DNA from: Confluentibacter flavum
Lineage (GTDB): Bacteria; Bacteroidota; Bacteroidia; Flavobacteriales; Flavobacteriaceae
Length of the DNA: 54,479 bases
Direction of reading: 5' to 3'
Assembly (NCBI RefSeq): GCF_002843175.1
Contig: NZ_PJEO01000031.1
Location: 1 to 54,479, forward strand
Position numbers and translations under genes: made by a program. The notes under the pieces were generated by a model. The model did no database searches and had not been told where the DNA came from. It was given only the letters and a program-made list of their open reading frames with translations. Of this stretch, positions 35,001 to 45,042 are shown in pieces; position 1 is the first letter of the stretch; every line of letters begins with the position of its first letter.

Positions 35001-35640
35001 AATGAATTCAAAATTTAACCTTATTGTACTAGCACTTGTAGTTACATTATTCAACTGTAAAAAAGAAACCATCGTATCAATATCAGATTATAAATATGCT
35101 GATAAAGGCCTTGTACTAAACTGTGATGGTATGGATTCAAAACTCATCAATGAGGCTCTTTTTGCTTTTGAAGATGACATTAGTAGCTTTTATGGGAAAA
35201 CGTCTCCTAACCCAAACTTGCAATTGGCTTATGCACAATTTATGCGTGATGCTTTGAGTGATAAAGCAAACTTTTCACAAATTGCAACGCCACATACCGT
35301 AGAAGTATTTAATGTTTTGAAAACCAAAAATGACTTGTGGAACATGAATAACTCTGCTAGTAACTTAGACTATAATAGCCCTTTTTTTAATTGTATCGCA
35401 AACAATATTCAAGACAAAAATTTAAACACAACACTTCACGCACTTATAAAAACAAACAGTATGAGCCCTAAATTATTTGGTGCTCCGTTATCGAGTAGAT
35501 ATGTGACAGTCTTGAATGACAAATATCTAGCGGCTTATTTCGCTTTCGATTTGTTTTATGCAAAGCTTTTTAAAGTGGATTTAACTCAAGTCAAAGAAAG
35601 AGAACCACAGAAAGTAGATTTTAACCTGCTACCTAAATAA
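34990..35640 (+). CDS. Lipoprotein of unknown function
   Basis: 216 aa. Signal peptide with lipobox LFNC (Cys near 23); a second ATG at 35002 is an equally good start. The mature protein is mixed helix/strand with no family motif that I can name. The gene overlaps the mutA end by 11 bp and must be co-transcribed with it, probably through translational coupling. A similar hypothetical gene often separates the mutase subunit genes in Flavobacteriaceae, as far as I recall. Function unknown. Confidence 0.7.
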   Translation: MKPKMNSKFNLIVLALVVTLFNCKKETIVSISDYKYADKGLVLNCDGMDSKLINEALFAFEDDISSFYGKTSPNPNLQLAYAQFMRDALSDKANFSQIATPHTVEVFNVLKTKNDLWNMNNSASNLDYNSPFFNCIANNIQDKNLNTTLHALIKTNSMSPKLFGAPLSSRYVTVLNDKYLAAYFAFDLFYAKLFKVDLTQVKEREPQKVDFNLLPK

Positions 35641-35876
35641 AACCAATAATTATACCTAAGCCATTGAATTAGATGCTCATGTTCGTTAGCTTTAGCTAAT
35701 TAGCAAATATATGGTCTACATAAAAGGATAAACTAACAGAGATTAAAAGAAGACGGAACTCTGACAATAATGGAAATTTAAAAAATAAAGTCAGTCCTTT
35801 GTAATGAAATATGTTGGTGTTGATAAATAAATATACGTTAACTAAAACGTCGTAAAAATAATTGCTTAGTACTTGC

Positions 35877-36578
35877 CTACTCAAAAAACTCCGCCTCAAA
35901 AAGTTCAGAAAAATACTTAATCAATTTTTCTTTAAGCTCAGTTTCATCCACTTTTTCCAAACCTAATTCCACATGAAGTGACGTCACAGCTTTACCTCGA
36001 ATGCCACAGGGAATGATGTTATCAAAATAACCCAAATTGGCATTCACATTGAGGGCAAATCCGTGCATGGTGACCCAACGGCTAGCACGAACACCCATGG
36101 CGCAAATTTTACGGGCAAATGGGGTGCCTACATCCAACCAAACCCCTGTTTCCCCATCGCTGCGCTCACCTTTTAAACCATAGTCTGCAAGCGTAAGAAT
36201 AATGATTTCCTCTAAAAAACGCAGGTATTTATGGATATCGGTAAAAAAATTATCTAAATCTAAAATAGGATATCCAACAATTTGTCCGGGACCGTGATAA
36301 GTAATATCCCCGCCTCTATTTATTTTATAGAACGTGGCACCTTTTTCGTTAAGTTGTTTCTCGTTTAAAAGTAGGTTAGACATATCGCCACTTTTACCGA
36401 GCGTATACACGTGTGGATGTTCTACAAATAAAAAATAATTGTTGGTTTCAATATGGGTGTCCTCTCGCCTATTCTTAATTTTAACATCAACAATGGTTTT
36501 AAACAACTGCTCTTGGTAATCCCAAGTTTGTTTGTAGTCTTTTAAGCCTAAATCTTGCAGTGATATGGTCTTATTCAT
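35877..36578 (-). CDS. lipB: Octanoyl-[ACP]:protein N-octanoyltransferase LipB
   Basis: 233 aa from ATG 36578. An upstream TTG (36587) would add 3 residues but lies inside the probable -7 element, so it is rejected. The active-site pair is K157 (ARKICAMGV) and C191 (NIIPCGIRG), with the 34-residue spacing seen in known LipB enzymes; NRGGDITYHGPGQIVGYP is the family signature. It transfers octanoyl groups from ACP to lipoyl domains in lipoic acid synthesis. The 236 bp between it and the convergent lipoprotein gene hold no gene. Confidence 0.95.
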   Translation of the reverse strand: MNKTISLQDLGLKDYKQTWDYQEQLFKTIVDVKIKNRREDTHIETNNYFLFVEHPHVYTLGKSGDMSNLLLNEKQLNEKGATFYKINRGGDITYHGPGQIVGYPILDLDNFFTDIHKYLRFLEEIIILTLADYGLKGERSDGETGVWLDVGTPFARKICAMGVRASRWVTMHGFALNVNANLGYFDNIIPCGIRGKAVTSLHVELGLEKVDETELKEKLIKYFSELFEAEFFE

Positions 36579-36584
36579 AGACTG

Positions 36585-36592
36585 CAAAATTA
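36585..36592 (-). promoter_or_regulatory. -7 promoter element of lipB
   Basis: TAATTTTG on the minus strand, matching TAnnTTTG, ending 6 bp before the lipB ATG. Transcription would start at or near the ATG, implying a leaderless or nearly leaderless message. Confidence 0.5.
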
Positions 36593-36702
36593 CGATTTTT
36601 TTGGGTTTGAAACGATATGTCAGTTCGAGTGTTTTTCTGAAATATCATGAAATAAAAATGTATCGAGAACATTACTATTTAAATGATATTTTGAACTACT
36701 AA

Positions 36703-36861
36703 CTAATTCTTAGGATTATTAAGTATAACCAAAGCGGCAATAACCCCTGGTACCCAACCGCAAAGCCAAAGTAAAAAAACAATAATGATTGAACCACAGC
36801 CTTTATCTATAACGGCTAAGGGCGGACAAATAATAGACAACAAAACTCTCCAAATACTCAT
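36703..36861 (-). CDS. YqaE/Pmp3-family small membrane protein
   Basis: 52 aa, encoded by the minus strand. Starts MSIWRVLLSIICPPLAV, then IDKGCGS and a second membrane helix (IIIVFLLWLCGWVPGVIAAL), ending in VILNNPKN. The two-helix layout with CPPLAV and the W-x-PG turn is typical of the Pmp3/YqaE proteolipid family, which is linked to membrane-potential and salt stress. About 125 bp upstream of lipB on the same strand; probably its own unit. Confidence 0.85.
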   Translation of the reverse strand: MSIWRVLLSIICPPLAVIDKGCGSIIIVFLLWLCGWVPGVIAALVILNNPKN

Positions 36862-37207
36862 GATCTTTTATAATTGATTGATGATACTAATTGGACTTAA
36901 AAATACACATTTTGTTACATTTAATAGTCACTCATTATAAATCAAGAAGCGACTTTCCTTATAGTTAGCAGACTAAAAGTCTGCTTCGTGAAATTAGGAA
37001 GGCTAAAATTATAGAATTGCATATTCGTGATAATATGTGTAATTCGTGGCTTAAATTTTAGAATCTAAATCAAAGTACACTAAGGTATGTAGTTTTGACT
37101 GTTTTTGAGACTAATAAAACGACAAAAATCGTAATTCGTAAGTCGTAATTCGTAAATCAAATGTTTATCTTTGTGCCTTGAAAAAAATCACATTCAGAAA
37201 TTAGAAT
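36862..37207. other. Intergenic region with hairpin, before lysS
   Basis: Contains a perfect 7-bp hairpin, AGCAGAC/GTCTGCT (36967-36985), of a kind dispersed in Bacteroidota genomes. Near 37130-37158 there is a tandem 14-bp repeat, GTAATTCGTAAGTC then GTAATTCGTAAATC. No gene seen. Confidence 0.5.
37166..37173 (+). promoter_or_regulatory. -7 promoter element of lysS
   Basis: TATCTTTG, matching TAnnTTTG, 34 bp before the lysS ATG. No clear -33 element. Confidence 0.5.
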
Positions 37208-38908
37208 ATGTCGCAATTATCAGAACACGAACTTGTACGAAGAGAAAAATTAACAAAATTACGCGAATTAGGGATTAATCCATATCCCGCGAATTTATTT
37301 CCTGTGTCGCATAATTCCAAGCAAATTAAGGACGATTTTAAGGAAGGTGATTCTGTAATAATTGCTGGTAGATTAATGTCCCGACGAATTCAAGGAAATG
37401 CTAGTTTTGCTGAATTGCAAGATGGTGAAGGCAGAATTCAAGTGTATTTTAATAGGGATGAAATTTGCGCAGGTGACGACAAAACCAAATACAACGACGT
37501 TTATAAAAAACTTTTGGATATAGGCGATTTTGTGGGTGTTGAAGGCATTTTATTCACGACCAAAGTAGGCGAAAAAACGGTTAAGGTGAAAGACTTTACC
37601 TTACTTAGCAAATCGTTAAAACCGCTACCATTACCAAGAACGGATGCCGAAGGCAATGTACATGATGCTTTTACAGACCCAGAGCAACGTTACAGACAGC
37701 GTTATGCCGATTTAGTGGTAAATCCTCATGTGAAAGAGGTTTTTGTAAAACGCACAAAACTCTTTAATGCCATGCGTGGTTTTTTTAACGATGCTGGGTA
37801 TTTTGAGGTTGAAACACCTGTTTTGCAACCCATTCCTGGAGGTGCCGCAGCGCGCCCGTTTATGACGCACCATAACGCATTGGATATTCCATTATACATG
37901 CGAATTGCCAATGAATTGTATTTAAAACGATTGATTGTTGGTGGCTTTGAAGGTGTCTATGAGTTTTCTAAAAACTTTAGAAATGAGGGCATGGACAGAA
38001 CGCATAATCCAGAGTTTACGGCTATGGAAATTTATGTCGCCTATAAAGATTACAACTGGATGATGGATTTTTGTGAGCGCTTATTGGAACATTGTGCGGT
38101 GGCTGTAAATGGAACCACTATAGCTACTTTTGGAAACCATCATATTGATTTTAAAGCACCGTATGCCAGAGTGACTATGGCAGATTCTATAAAACAGTTT
38201 ACCGGATTTGACATTACAGGAAAAACGGAAGATGAAATTAGATTTGCTGCCAAAAATATGGGTATCGAAGTAGATGATACCATGGGAAAAGGCAAACTGA
38301 TTGACGAGATTTTTGGTGAAAAATGTGAAGGCAACTACATACAGCCCACGTTTATAACCGATTACCCAAAAGAAATGAGTCCGTTATGTAAAGAACATCG
38401 CGAAAATCCTGAATTAACCGAGCGTTTTGAGTTGATGGTTTGCGGTAAGGAAGTAGCGAATGCCTATTCCGAATTAAACGACCCAATCGACCAACGAGAG
38501 CGTTTTGAACACCAAATAGAATTAGCCAAAAAAGGTGACGACGAAGCTACTGGTGTTATTGATTACGACTTTTTACGAGCTTTGGAATATGGTATGCCTC
38601 CAACATCGGGCATGGGGATTGGTATGGACCGATTGATTATGTTTTTAACTAACAACCAATCCATCCAAGAAGTATTGTTCTTTCCTCAAATGCGCCCAGA
38701 AAAGAAAGCCGTTGCCCTTAGTGATGAAGCTAAAGTTGTTTTTGAATTATTGAAAAAGGCTGAAAAATTAGAACTTAACGATTTGAAGATTCAATCTGGT
38801 TTGTCTAATAAAAAGTGGGATATTTCTATTAAAGAATTAACAAAAAACAATCTTGCGAAAGTTGAAAAAGTAACTGATGGAAGTCTTTTTGTGGCAATTA
38901 TTGTTTAA
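37208..38908 (+). CDS. lysS: Lysyl-tRNA synthetase, class II
   Basis: 566 aa. N-terminal OB-fold anticodon-binding domain (about 50-160, VIIAGRLMSRRIQGNASFAE). The class II catalytic core follows, with motif 2 FRNEGMDRTHNPEFTAMEIY and motif 3 GMGIGMDRLIMFLT. It charges tRNA-Lys with lysine. Compared with ~500-residue enzymes it has a C-terminal extension of about 65 residues (from AVALSDEAKVVFELL), usual in Bacteroidota. Single-gene unit with its own -7 element. Confidence 0.97.
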   Translation: MSQLSEHELVRREKLTKLRELGINPYPANLFPVSHNSKQIKDDFKEGDSVIIAGRLMSRRIQGNASFAELQDGEGRIQVYFNRDEICAGDDKTKYNDVYKKLLDIGDFVGVEGILFTTKVGEKTVKVKDFTLLSKSLKPLPLPRTDAEGNVHDAFTDPEQRYRQRYADLVVNPHVKEVFVKRTKLFNAMRGFFNDAGYFEVETPVLQPIPGGAAARPFMTHHNALDIPLYMRIANELYLKRLIVGGFEGVYEFSKNFRNEGMDRTHNPEFTAMEIYVAYKDYNWMMDFCERLLEHCAVAVNGTTIATFGNHHIDFKAPYARVTMADSIKQFTGFDITGKTEDEIRFAAKNMGIEVDDTMGKGKLIDEIFGEKCEGNYIQPTFITDYPKEMSPLCKEHRENPELTERFELMVCGKEVANAYSELNDPIDQRERFEHQIELAKKGDDEATGVIDYDFLRALEYGMPPTSGMGIGMDRLIMFLTNNQSIQEVLFFPQMRPEKKAVALSDEAKVVFELLKKAEKLELNDLKIQSGLSNKKWDISIKELTKNNLAKVEKVTDGSLFVAIIV

Positions 38909-38968
38909 TATTTTTAAAAATCGTCAGAATTACAGTACCTTTAGGTGTAGCAACCCTAAATTACTGCA

Positions 38969-41026
38969 ATGCCAAAAGGTTTTATTAAAAAAAGATTTTT
39001 AAATTTCCTGCCTATCACCTCTTTTTTGGTTCTTGTAACATTAATTCTTATCCTATACAAAATATCTCTAGATAGACATCATTCTTTAATAAAAGCCCAA
39101 GTCTATGAAACTGGTGCATTGTTGTCAAAAGAGTTTAAGTATATCATTAATGGAGATATATCCAATCTTGAAAATCTTAAATACAGGTTAGAGTTTACAA
39201 ATGGCAGCTATTATGAGAACTGGGAACATGATGCCAATTTATTATTAAAACAAAATGCCTCTTTTATATTTATTGAATGGATTGATAGTTTAATGGTCAT
39301 CAAAAAGATCAATCCTTATAAAGGCAATGAAGAGGCCCTAAACTTAGACATATCAAATCTTGATTACAGAAGAGATGAATGGCTTAAACATGCCGAAAAC
39401 GGCAAAACCAATATAACATCCTGGATAAAACTAACACAACAGGGACACTCCTTTCTTGTTGATGTCCCTGTGTATTTCAATGATCGGTTTCAAGGGACCA
39501 TTACAGCAGGTATGGATTTCAGTGTAAACTTCAATAGGTTTGTTGATTACCTAGAAAACCAATACAGTATTGAACTCTACGACGATAAAGGAAATTTATT
39601 TTATGATGTAAATAGAGGTATAAAACTCAAAACTAAAAGGGAAATTGTTTATACTACAACAGTAGAAGTAGATGAATCTGACAAACAAACATGGCGCTTA
39701 AACGTATTCCCGACAGAACAATTACTATTGACAGAAGCATTATATATTAAAAATATGGCCCTTATTGTTGGTTTGTTTTTATCTATTGTTGTTTCCCTTC
39801 TTGTCCATTTTTATTTAAAAGCAGAAAAAGGCAGCATACTTGCAAGGAAATCCAATTTAGCTTTAAAAAGAGCCAATAAGAACCTTAACAATGCCCGAAA
39901 AAAAGCAGAAAAAGCGTCACAAGCAAAAACAGATTTCCTGTCGAATATGAGTCATGAAATAAGAACTCCTTTACACGCCATTCTAGGATTTATTCAACTA
40001 TTAAAAAACAGTAAACTAAACAAAACTAATAAAGAGTACATCAATTTAATGGATATGTCTTCCAACAACCTTTTAAATCTTATAAATGATATTTTAGATA
40101 TAGACAAAATAGAATCTGGTAATATTGAGTTAAACGAAATGGTATTCAATCCTTTAGAGAAAATAAAAGAACTAATAGAGATTAACCAATTTCTCTTCTT
40201 GAAAAAGAACCTATATTTAAAAACAAATTTTGAAAATACATTAGCTGTAAATGTATTAGGCGATCAAAACAAATTGCTTCAAATTGTAAGCAACATCCTT
40301 AAAAACGCCTTAAAATTTACCAATAAAGGAGGGGTTGTATTGACGTATAGCGAAATAGAAATGGAAAATGAGTTACAAACACTTATTACTATCGAAGACA
40401 CGGGAGTTGGTATTCCTGAAGATAAAATTGACACTATTTTTAACAGGTTTACCCAAATTGATATCAGCACAAAAAAACAATATGGAGGTAGTGGCTTAGG
40501 ATTGGCTATTTCTAAACATTTAGTAACCATGATGGGTGGAGAAATAACTATTGAAAGTGAACTCAATAAAGGCTCAAAATTTAAAATATCCATCGCATTT
40601 AAGATTGCCAAAAATCAGGAAAAGGAAAATTTATCAGTCGTTAAAAAAAATATCAATCTATCCGATTTAAAAGTTTTAATAGTTGATGATAATAATGTCA
40701 ATATCATCGTTCTAAAAAAACTTCTTGAGAGTATGGGTGTAAAATCTGATACAGCAGCAAATGGGAAAATTGCTTTACAAAAAGTAGAACAAAAAGACTA
40801 TCAATTAATTTTTATGGACATACATATGCCAGAAATGGATGGTTTTGAAGCAACAAAATTGATCAGAAATCAAAATAAAGAAGTTATTATTTTTGGTCTT
40901 TCGGCCAATGTAACCACTGAGGCCATCAATAAAGCCATCTTTAGTGGCATGAACAATTACCTTCCCAAACCATTTGAAAAAGAACTTCTATATAAAATGT
41001 TACTTTTTCATTTCAACAAAAATTAA
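38969..41026 (+). CDS. Hybrid sensor histidine kinase/response regulator
   Basis: 685 aa. Membrane helices at about 14-31 and 263-283 enclose a ~230-residue periplasmic sensor domain (CHASE-like). After a coiled coil come HisKA with [15 protein letters not shown] (phospho-acceptor H about 329), HATPase ([33 protein letters not shown]) and a C-terminal receiver with VLIVDDNN and acceptor D about 616 ([15 protein letters not shown]). No DNA-binding domain, so the phosphate must be passed on or act through protein contacts. The ligand is unknown. Followed by a strong terminator; a single-gene unit. Confidence 0.93.
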   Translation: MPKGFIKKRFLNFLPITSFLVLVTLILILYKISLDRHHSLIKAQVYETGALLSKEFKYIINGDISNLENLKYRLEFTNGSYYENWEHDANLLLKQNASFIFIEWIDSLMVIKKINPYKGNEEALNLDISNLDYRRDEWLKHAENGKTNITSWIKLTQQGHSFLVDVPVYFNDRFQGTITAGMDFSVNFNRFVDYLENQYSIELYDDKGNLFYDVNRGIKLKTKREIVYTTTVEVDESDKQTWRLNVFPTEQLLLTEALYIKNMALIVGLFLSIVVSLLVHFYLKAEKGSILARKSNLALKRANKNLNNARKKAEKASQAKTDFLSNMSHEIRTPLHAILGFIQLLKNSKLNKTNKEYINLMDMSSNNLLNLINDILDIDKIESGNIELNEMVFNPLEKIKELIEINQFLFLKKNLYLKTNFENTLAVNVLGDQNKLLQIVSNILKNALKFTNKGGVVLTYSEIEMENELQTLITIEDTGVGIPEDKIDTIFNRFTQIDISTKKQYGGSGLGLAISKHLVTMMGGEITIESELNKGSKFKISIAFKIAKNQEKENLSVVKKNINLSDLKVLIVDDNNVNIIVLKKLLESMGVKSDTAANGKIALQKVEQKDYQLIFMDIHMPEMDGFEATKLIRNQNKEVIIFGLSANVTTEAINKAIFSGMNNYLPKPFEKELLYKMLLFHFNKN

Positions 41027-41054
41027 TTCTATTGTCTGTTGTCTGTTTTCACAA

Positions 41055-41088
41055 AAAAACCCCGTAATTCAAGAATCACGGGGTTTTT
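41055..41088 (+). terminator. Rho-independent terminator
   Basis: AAAAACCCCGT (41055-41065) and ACGGGGTTTTT (41078-41088), perfect 11-bp stem with flanking A and T runs, 29 bp after the kinase stop. Confidence 0.9.
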
Positions 41089-41473
41089 ACTAACTAACCA
41101 ACCAAACTTTACTAATCTACTATTAAACTAAATAATTTTATTAACTATTCTATGTTTTAAATAAATTACACTACAAATAGACGTAATAAGTTTCATGTTC
41201 TAAAATGAATTTAGAAATGTTTAACATTGCTCATCAAAACTTTACATTTTTTTTAAGACAAAAATTTACAAGTGTTAAATTCTTTAAGGAATTATCAATT
41301 ATTTGCTTAATGTTCTCACTATTTTTAAAGAGCATTTTGGCTGAAACAACCTCATAACATATCCAATTTAAAAAAGTTAACGCGTGTTAATCAATAGTTA
41401 AAATAGTAACCCTTATTAAACCTTTATAAATTCATGAAGTCATATTAGCAAACAAACCCATAAAACAATAAGC
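41089..41473. other. Intergenic region, no gene
   Basis: About 385 bp of very AT-rich DNA before the small secreted-protein gene. The only regular feature seen is a GTTAAC-GCG-TGTTAA near-palindrome around 41378-41391. No gene or conserved RNA recognised. Confidence 0.4.
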
Positions 41474-41962
41474 ATGAAAAAGGCACTATTAATCTTAATA
41501 GCTTTAATCTCGATTGAAGCTATTGCACAACAAAGAATGGAACGTCCAGATAGAAAAGAAATGGCTCAAAATATGAGTGCATTAACACCAGAAGAATCTG
41601 CTGAACTGCAAACCAAAAGAATGACTTTACGTTTAGATTTAAACCAATCTCAACAACAGGAGATTTATAAAATAAATTTAGAAAACGCTAACAAACGTAA
41701 AGACATGATGACTGCTCGCAAAGCTAAAAGAGCAAGTGGAGATATGGAAAGACCTTCTAAAGAAGAACTTTTAAAAATGACAAATGAAAGGTTAGACCAT
41801 CAAATTGCCACAAAAGCGAAAATGAAATTGCTATTAGATGCTGAGCAATACACAAAATGGGAGAAAGGCCAATCTGAAATGACAAATGGATTTAAAAAAG
41901 GCATGAAAAATAAAAAACGATTTTCCCAAGACAGAACCTCTCTTAATAAAAAACGATTTTAA
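41474..41962 (+). CDS. Exported Met/Lys-rich protein, Spy/DUF4890-like
   Basis: 162 aa. Signal peptide about 1-18 (ends AIAQQ). The mature part is almost wholly helical and charged: LTPEESAELQTKRMTLRLDL, LNQSQQQEIYKINLENANKR, LLLDAEQYTKWEKGQ. This resembles periplasmic LTxxQ/Spy-like proteins and DUF4890 of Bacteroidota, which are associated with envelope stress or metals. The C-terminus is strongly basic (KKGMKNKKRF...). Role not established. A bidirectional terminator separates it from convergent hemL. Confidence 0.75.
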   Translation: MKKALLILIALISIEAIAQQRMERPDRKEMAQNMSALTPEESAELQTKRMTLRLDLNQSQQQEIYKINLENANKRKDMMTARKAKRASGDMERPSKEELLKMTNERLDHQIATKAKMKLLLDAEQYTKWEKGQSEMTNGFKKGMKNKKRFSQDRTSLNKKRF

Positions 41963-42004
41963 ATTGAGTTATTGATTTTAGTTAGATTCTAGTGATTAGT
42001 GATT

Positions 42005-42030
42005 AAAGCATTTCCTATCGGAAATGCTTT
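42005..42030. terminator. Bidirectional terminator
   Basis: AAAGCATTTCC (42005-42015) and GGAAATGCTTT (42020-42030), perfect 11-bp stem followed by a T-run, between the convergent genes at 41962 and 42036. Confidence 0.9.
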
Positions 42031-42035
42031 TTTTT

Positions 42036-43322
42036 TTATAAAGTCTTAGCCACATTATTAACAGCATTAATAGTAAAATCTAAATCTTCATAAGATAGCG
42101 CATCTGTGATAAACCAAGTTTCAAAAGCGCTAGGTGCAATATAAACGCCTTCATGCAATAAACCGTGAAAGAACTTTTTAAAAGTATCATTGTTACCATT
42201 AGCAGCCGTTTCAAAATCAACAACAGCATCTTTGGCAAAGTGAACGGAAATCATAGAACCAACTCTGTTTATGGTGTGAACAACCTCGTTTTTATTCATT
42301 ACATTAGCAATCCCTGTATGTAGATATGCCGTTTTTTTATTCAATCGATTAAAAACCTGGGCATCCTGATTTAATTGTGTAAGCATAGCCAAACCTGCCG
42401 CCATGGCTAACGGATTTCCACTTAGTGTTCCTGCTTGATAAACAGGTCCGCTTGGTGCTAAATAATCCATTATTTCCTTACTAGCTGCAAAAGCACCAAC
42501 GGGCAACCCCCCACCAATAACTTTTCCGAAACACACGATATCCGCTTTAATATTATAAAGCTCTTGGGCACCACCTTTAGCCAATCTAAAACCAGTCATC
42601 ACCTCATCAAAAACCAATAATATGTTATTGGCATCACACAAATTTCTTAATGTTTGTAAAAACCCTTCATTTGGAGGCACACAACCCATATTACCAGCAA
42701 CAGGCTCTATAATAATACAAGCAATTTCATTGGGGTTGGCTTCAATTAATTGTTTGACGTTTTCAATATCGTTATACTTCGCAAGTAAGGTGTCTTTTGC
42801 CGTGCCTTTTGTAACACCGGGACTATTAGGTGTTCCAAAGGTGCTAGCACCACTGCCTGCTTGGATTAAAAATGAATCGCTATGTCCGTGGTAACAACCA
42901 GCAAACTTGATTATTTTATCTTTATTGGTGTAACCTCTTGCCAATCTAACGGCACTCATACAGGCTTCAGTTCCTGAGTTAACAAAACGAATTTTATCAA
43001 TATTTGGCACCATAGAAACGGCTAATTCCGCTATTTTGGTTTCAATTTCTGTAGGCATACCAAAGGATGTTCCTTTTTTTGCTTTTTCTATCACAGCATC
43101 TACAACGGGTTGGTAAGCATGACCTAAAACCATAGGGCCCCAAGAATTGATATAATCAATCAAACGGTTACCATCTTCATCATATAAATAAGCACCTTTT
43201 GCCTCTTTTACAAAAATGGGAGTCCCTCCTACGCCTTTAAAAGCTCTTACCGGTGAATTGACACCTCCTGGAATAACGCGTTCTGCCTCAGAAAATAAGG
43301 CACTACTTCGTTTATAAATCAT
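42036..43322 (-). CDS. hemL: Glutamate-1-semialdehyde 2,1-aminomutase
   Basis: 428 aa PLP enzyme of aminotransferase class III, standard length. Signatures: [20 protein letters not shown] at the N-terminus, [43 protein letters not shown], and the PLP-lysine motif [14 protein letters not shown]. It makes 5-aminolevulinate from glutamate-1-semialdehyde in haem synthesis. Last gene of a tight minus-strand operon: it starts 3 bp after the glucosaminidase stop. Confidence 0.97.
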   Translation of the reverse strand: MIYKRSSALFSEAERVIPGGVNSPVRAFKGVGGTPIFVKEAKGAYLYDEDGNRLIDYINSWGPMVLGHAYQPVVDAVIEKAKKGTSFGMPTEIETKIAELAVSMVPNIDKIRFVNSGTEACMSAVRLARGYTNKDKIIKFAGCYHGHSDSFLIQAGSGASTFGTPNSPGVTKGTAKDTLLAKYNDIENVKQLIEANPNEIACIIIEPVAGNMGCVPPNEGFLQTLRNLCDANNILLVFDEVMTGFRLAKGGAQELYNIKADIVCFGKVIGGGLPVGAFAASKEIMDYLAPSGPVYQAGTLSGNPLAMAAGLAMLTQLNQDAQVFNRLNKKTAYLHTGIANVMNKNEVVHTINRVGSMISVHFAKDAVVDFETAANGNNDTFKKFFHGLLHEGVYIAPSAFETWFITDALSYEDLDFTINAVNNVAKTL

Positions 43323-43325
43323 AAA

Positions 43326-44159
43326 TTATAGTGGTTTTATTAATAATTCCTGGCCGATGCTCAATGCATTGTCTCTCAAACCATTCATATCTTGAAGTTC
43401 TTTAACCGTCATATTATATTTTTTAGAAATAGAATACAATGTATCTCCTTTTACCACGGTATAGGTTGTATTTCCCGTTCTATTTGAAGCAACCGTTTCT
43501 TCATATTTATATCCAACGACGGCTTCATCGAATTTATCTAAATCGTAGCGTTCTATTAAACTAATTAATTTGTCTGGATACTTTCTATCGGTTGCATAAC
43601 CTGCCGCTTTTAATTCCTTGGCCCATCCTTTGTAATCATTCTTCTTCAAATCAAACAATTTTGAATACCTTGATCTAGTAGTTAAAAACAGAGAATGATC
43701 TCTATAGGAATATTTGGCATCTATATATTTTCGGAAACATTCTTGGGATGCATCATCATCGTGATGAATTCTATCGCCCGTCCAATCGTGACATTTAATT
43801 CCAAAATGGTTATTAGCTTCTACAGAAAGTCTTCCTTTACCAGAATTAGATTCTAAAATACCTTGCGCTAAGGTGATACTAGCAGGAATGCCATACAAAC
43901 GCATTTCTTCTTGGGCTATCGCACTAAATGTGGCTATATAATCTTCAGTAGAACTTATAGGCATATTAGTTTCTGTGGTGGTGGTGTGTTCTTGGGGTTC
44001 TCTAATTACAGGTTTATCCTCAGACTTTTCCTGAATGACAACACGCTCCGTATTGGTTTTTCTAGGATCCTTTTTTCTAGCTGCCTCTTTTTTAGAACCA
44101 CAACTAAACACCATACATGCTACTAATATAAGCACTACTTTGTTCATATCTTTATTCAA
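43326..44159 (-). CDS. Glucosaminidase (GH73) lipoprotein with LysM
   Basis: 277 aa. Lipoprotein signal with lipobox VFSC near residue 20. A Thr/Glu-rich linker leads to a GH73-type domain at about 75-215 (SITLAQGILESNSGKGRLSV with the catalytic Glu in GILES; NNHFGIKCHDW; SYRDHSLFL; GWAKELKAAGYATD). A LysM repeat closes the protein (TYTVVKGDTLYSISKKYN to IGQELLIKPL). It cleaves peptidoglycan glycan strands in the periplasm while bound by LysM. Overlaps the upstream deaminase-like gene by 8 bp, so translationally coupled. Confidence 0.93.
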   Translation of the reverse strand: MNKDMNKVVLILVACMVFSCGSKKEAARKKDPRKTNTERVVIQEKSEDKPVIREPQEHTTTTETNMPISSTEDYIATFSAIAQEEMRLYGIPASITLAQGILESNSGKGRLSVEANNHFGIKCHDWTGDRIHHDDDASQECFRKYIDAKYSYRDHSLFLTTRSRYSKLFDLKKNDYKGWAKELKAAGYATDRKYPDKLISLIERYDLDKFDEAVVGYKYEETVASNRTGNTTYTVVKGDTLYSISKKYNMTVKELQDMNGLRDNALSIGQELLIKPL

Positions 44160-45042
44160 TTAACGGTAAGTTTTTTTGTTTTAATAAATTATTCATGCCT
44201 TCTATACCTTGCAATCCGCCCGTATGAATGGCTAAAATTCTTGACCCTTTTGGAAAATAATCTTTTTGAATTAAATCGAAAATTCCAAACATCATTTTTC
44301 CAGTATAAACGGGGTCTAACGGAATATGTTGCTTTTTTTTAAACTCATTTATAAAACGAATTAACTCTAAATTAATTTTAGCGTACCCTCCAAAATGGTA
44401 GTTCGTTACTAGTTCCCAATTATGTTTCGATACAAATTTACTAATATCTTCTTGTAAAAAGGAACCTTTTAAAGCCGGAAAGCCTAAAACTTGTTGACTA
44501 GGTTGTGAACAATTTATGAGTCCGCTCATAGTCCCACCCGTTCCAACAGAGGTGCATACATAGTTAAAATCTACATCCGTTTCAGTTAGTATTTCTTCGC
44601 AACCTTTTATTGCCAAAGCATTGGTACCACCTTCGGGAATGATGTAATAATCTTGATATTTCTCTATTAATTTGTCAGTTCTATAAGCTTCCCTAGTCAT
44701 AAATTTAAATTGCATACCATGCTTCTTTGCAAATGAAAGCGTCGCATTATCGTCCACTTTATCTTTTAGCTCGTCGCCTCTAATGATGCCCAAGGTTTCA
44801 AAACCAAACATGTTTCCTGCAAAAGCCACAGCAGCGATGTGGTTTGAATATGCCCCACCAAAAGTCAGCAGTTTTTTATATCCTCTTTTTTGTGCTTCTT
44901 CAATATTATATTTTAATTTTCTGTATTTGTTGCCAGATATGAATAGATGGATTTGGTCCTCGCGCTTTAAAAATAATTCAACTCCATAATGAGAAGGTAA
45001 ACTAATTTGCTGATTAACGCTTTTATGTAATTGGAACATCAT
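44152..45042 (-). CDS. ACC deaminase / D-cysteine desulfhydrase-like PLP enzyme
   Basis: 296 aa. Tryptophan-synthase-beta-fold PLP protein: FLKREDQIHLFISGNKYRKL contains the PLP lysine (GNKYRK), followed by LLTFGGAYSNHIAAVAFAG and VCTSVGTGGTMSGL (phosphate loop). These are signatures of 1-aminocyclopropane-1-carboxylate deaminase and D-cysteine desulfhydrase; which substrate is used cannot be told from sequence. Shorter than the ~330-residue well-studied members. Overlaps neighbours on both sides, within the hemL operon. Confidence 0.85.
   Translation of the reverse strand: MMFQLHKSVNQQISLPSHYGVELFLKREDQIHLFISGNKYRKLKYNIEEAQKRGYKKLLTFGGAYSNHIAAVAFAGNMFGFETLGIIRGDELKDKVDDNATLSFAKKHGMQFKFMTREAYRTDKLIEKYQDYYIIPEGGTNALAIKGCEEILTETDVDFNYVCTSVGTGGTMSGLINCSQPSQQVLGFPALKGSFLQEDISKFVSKHNWELVTNYHFGGYAKINLELIRFINEFKKKQHIPLDPVYTGKMMFGIFDLIQKDYFPKGSRILAIHTGGLQGIEGMNNLLKQKNLPLIE

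Noticed and set aside
35696-35899. 67-codon minus-strand frame downstream of lipB
   Set aside because: No motif, overlaps the lipB end, and lies in a spacer between convergent genes.
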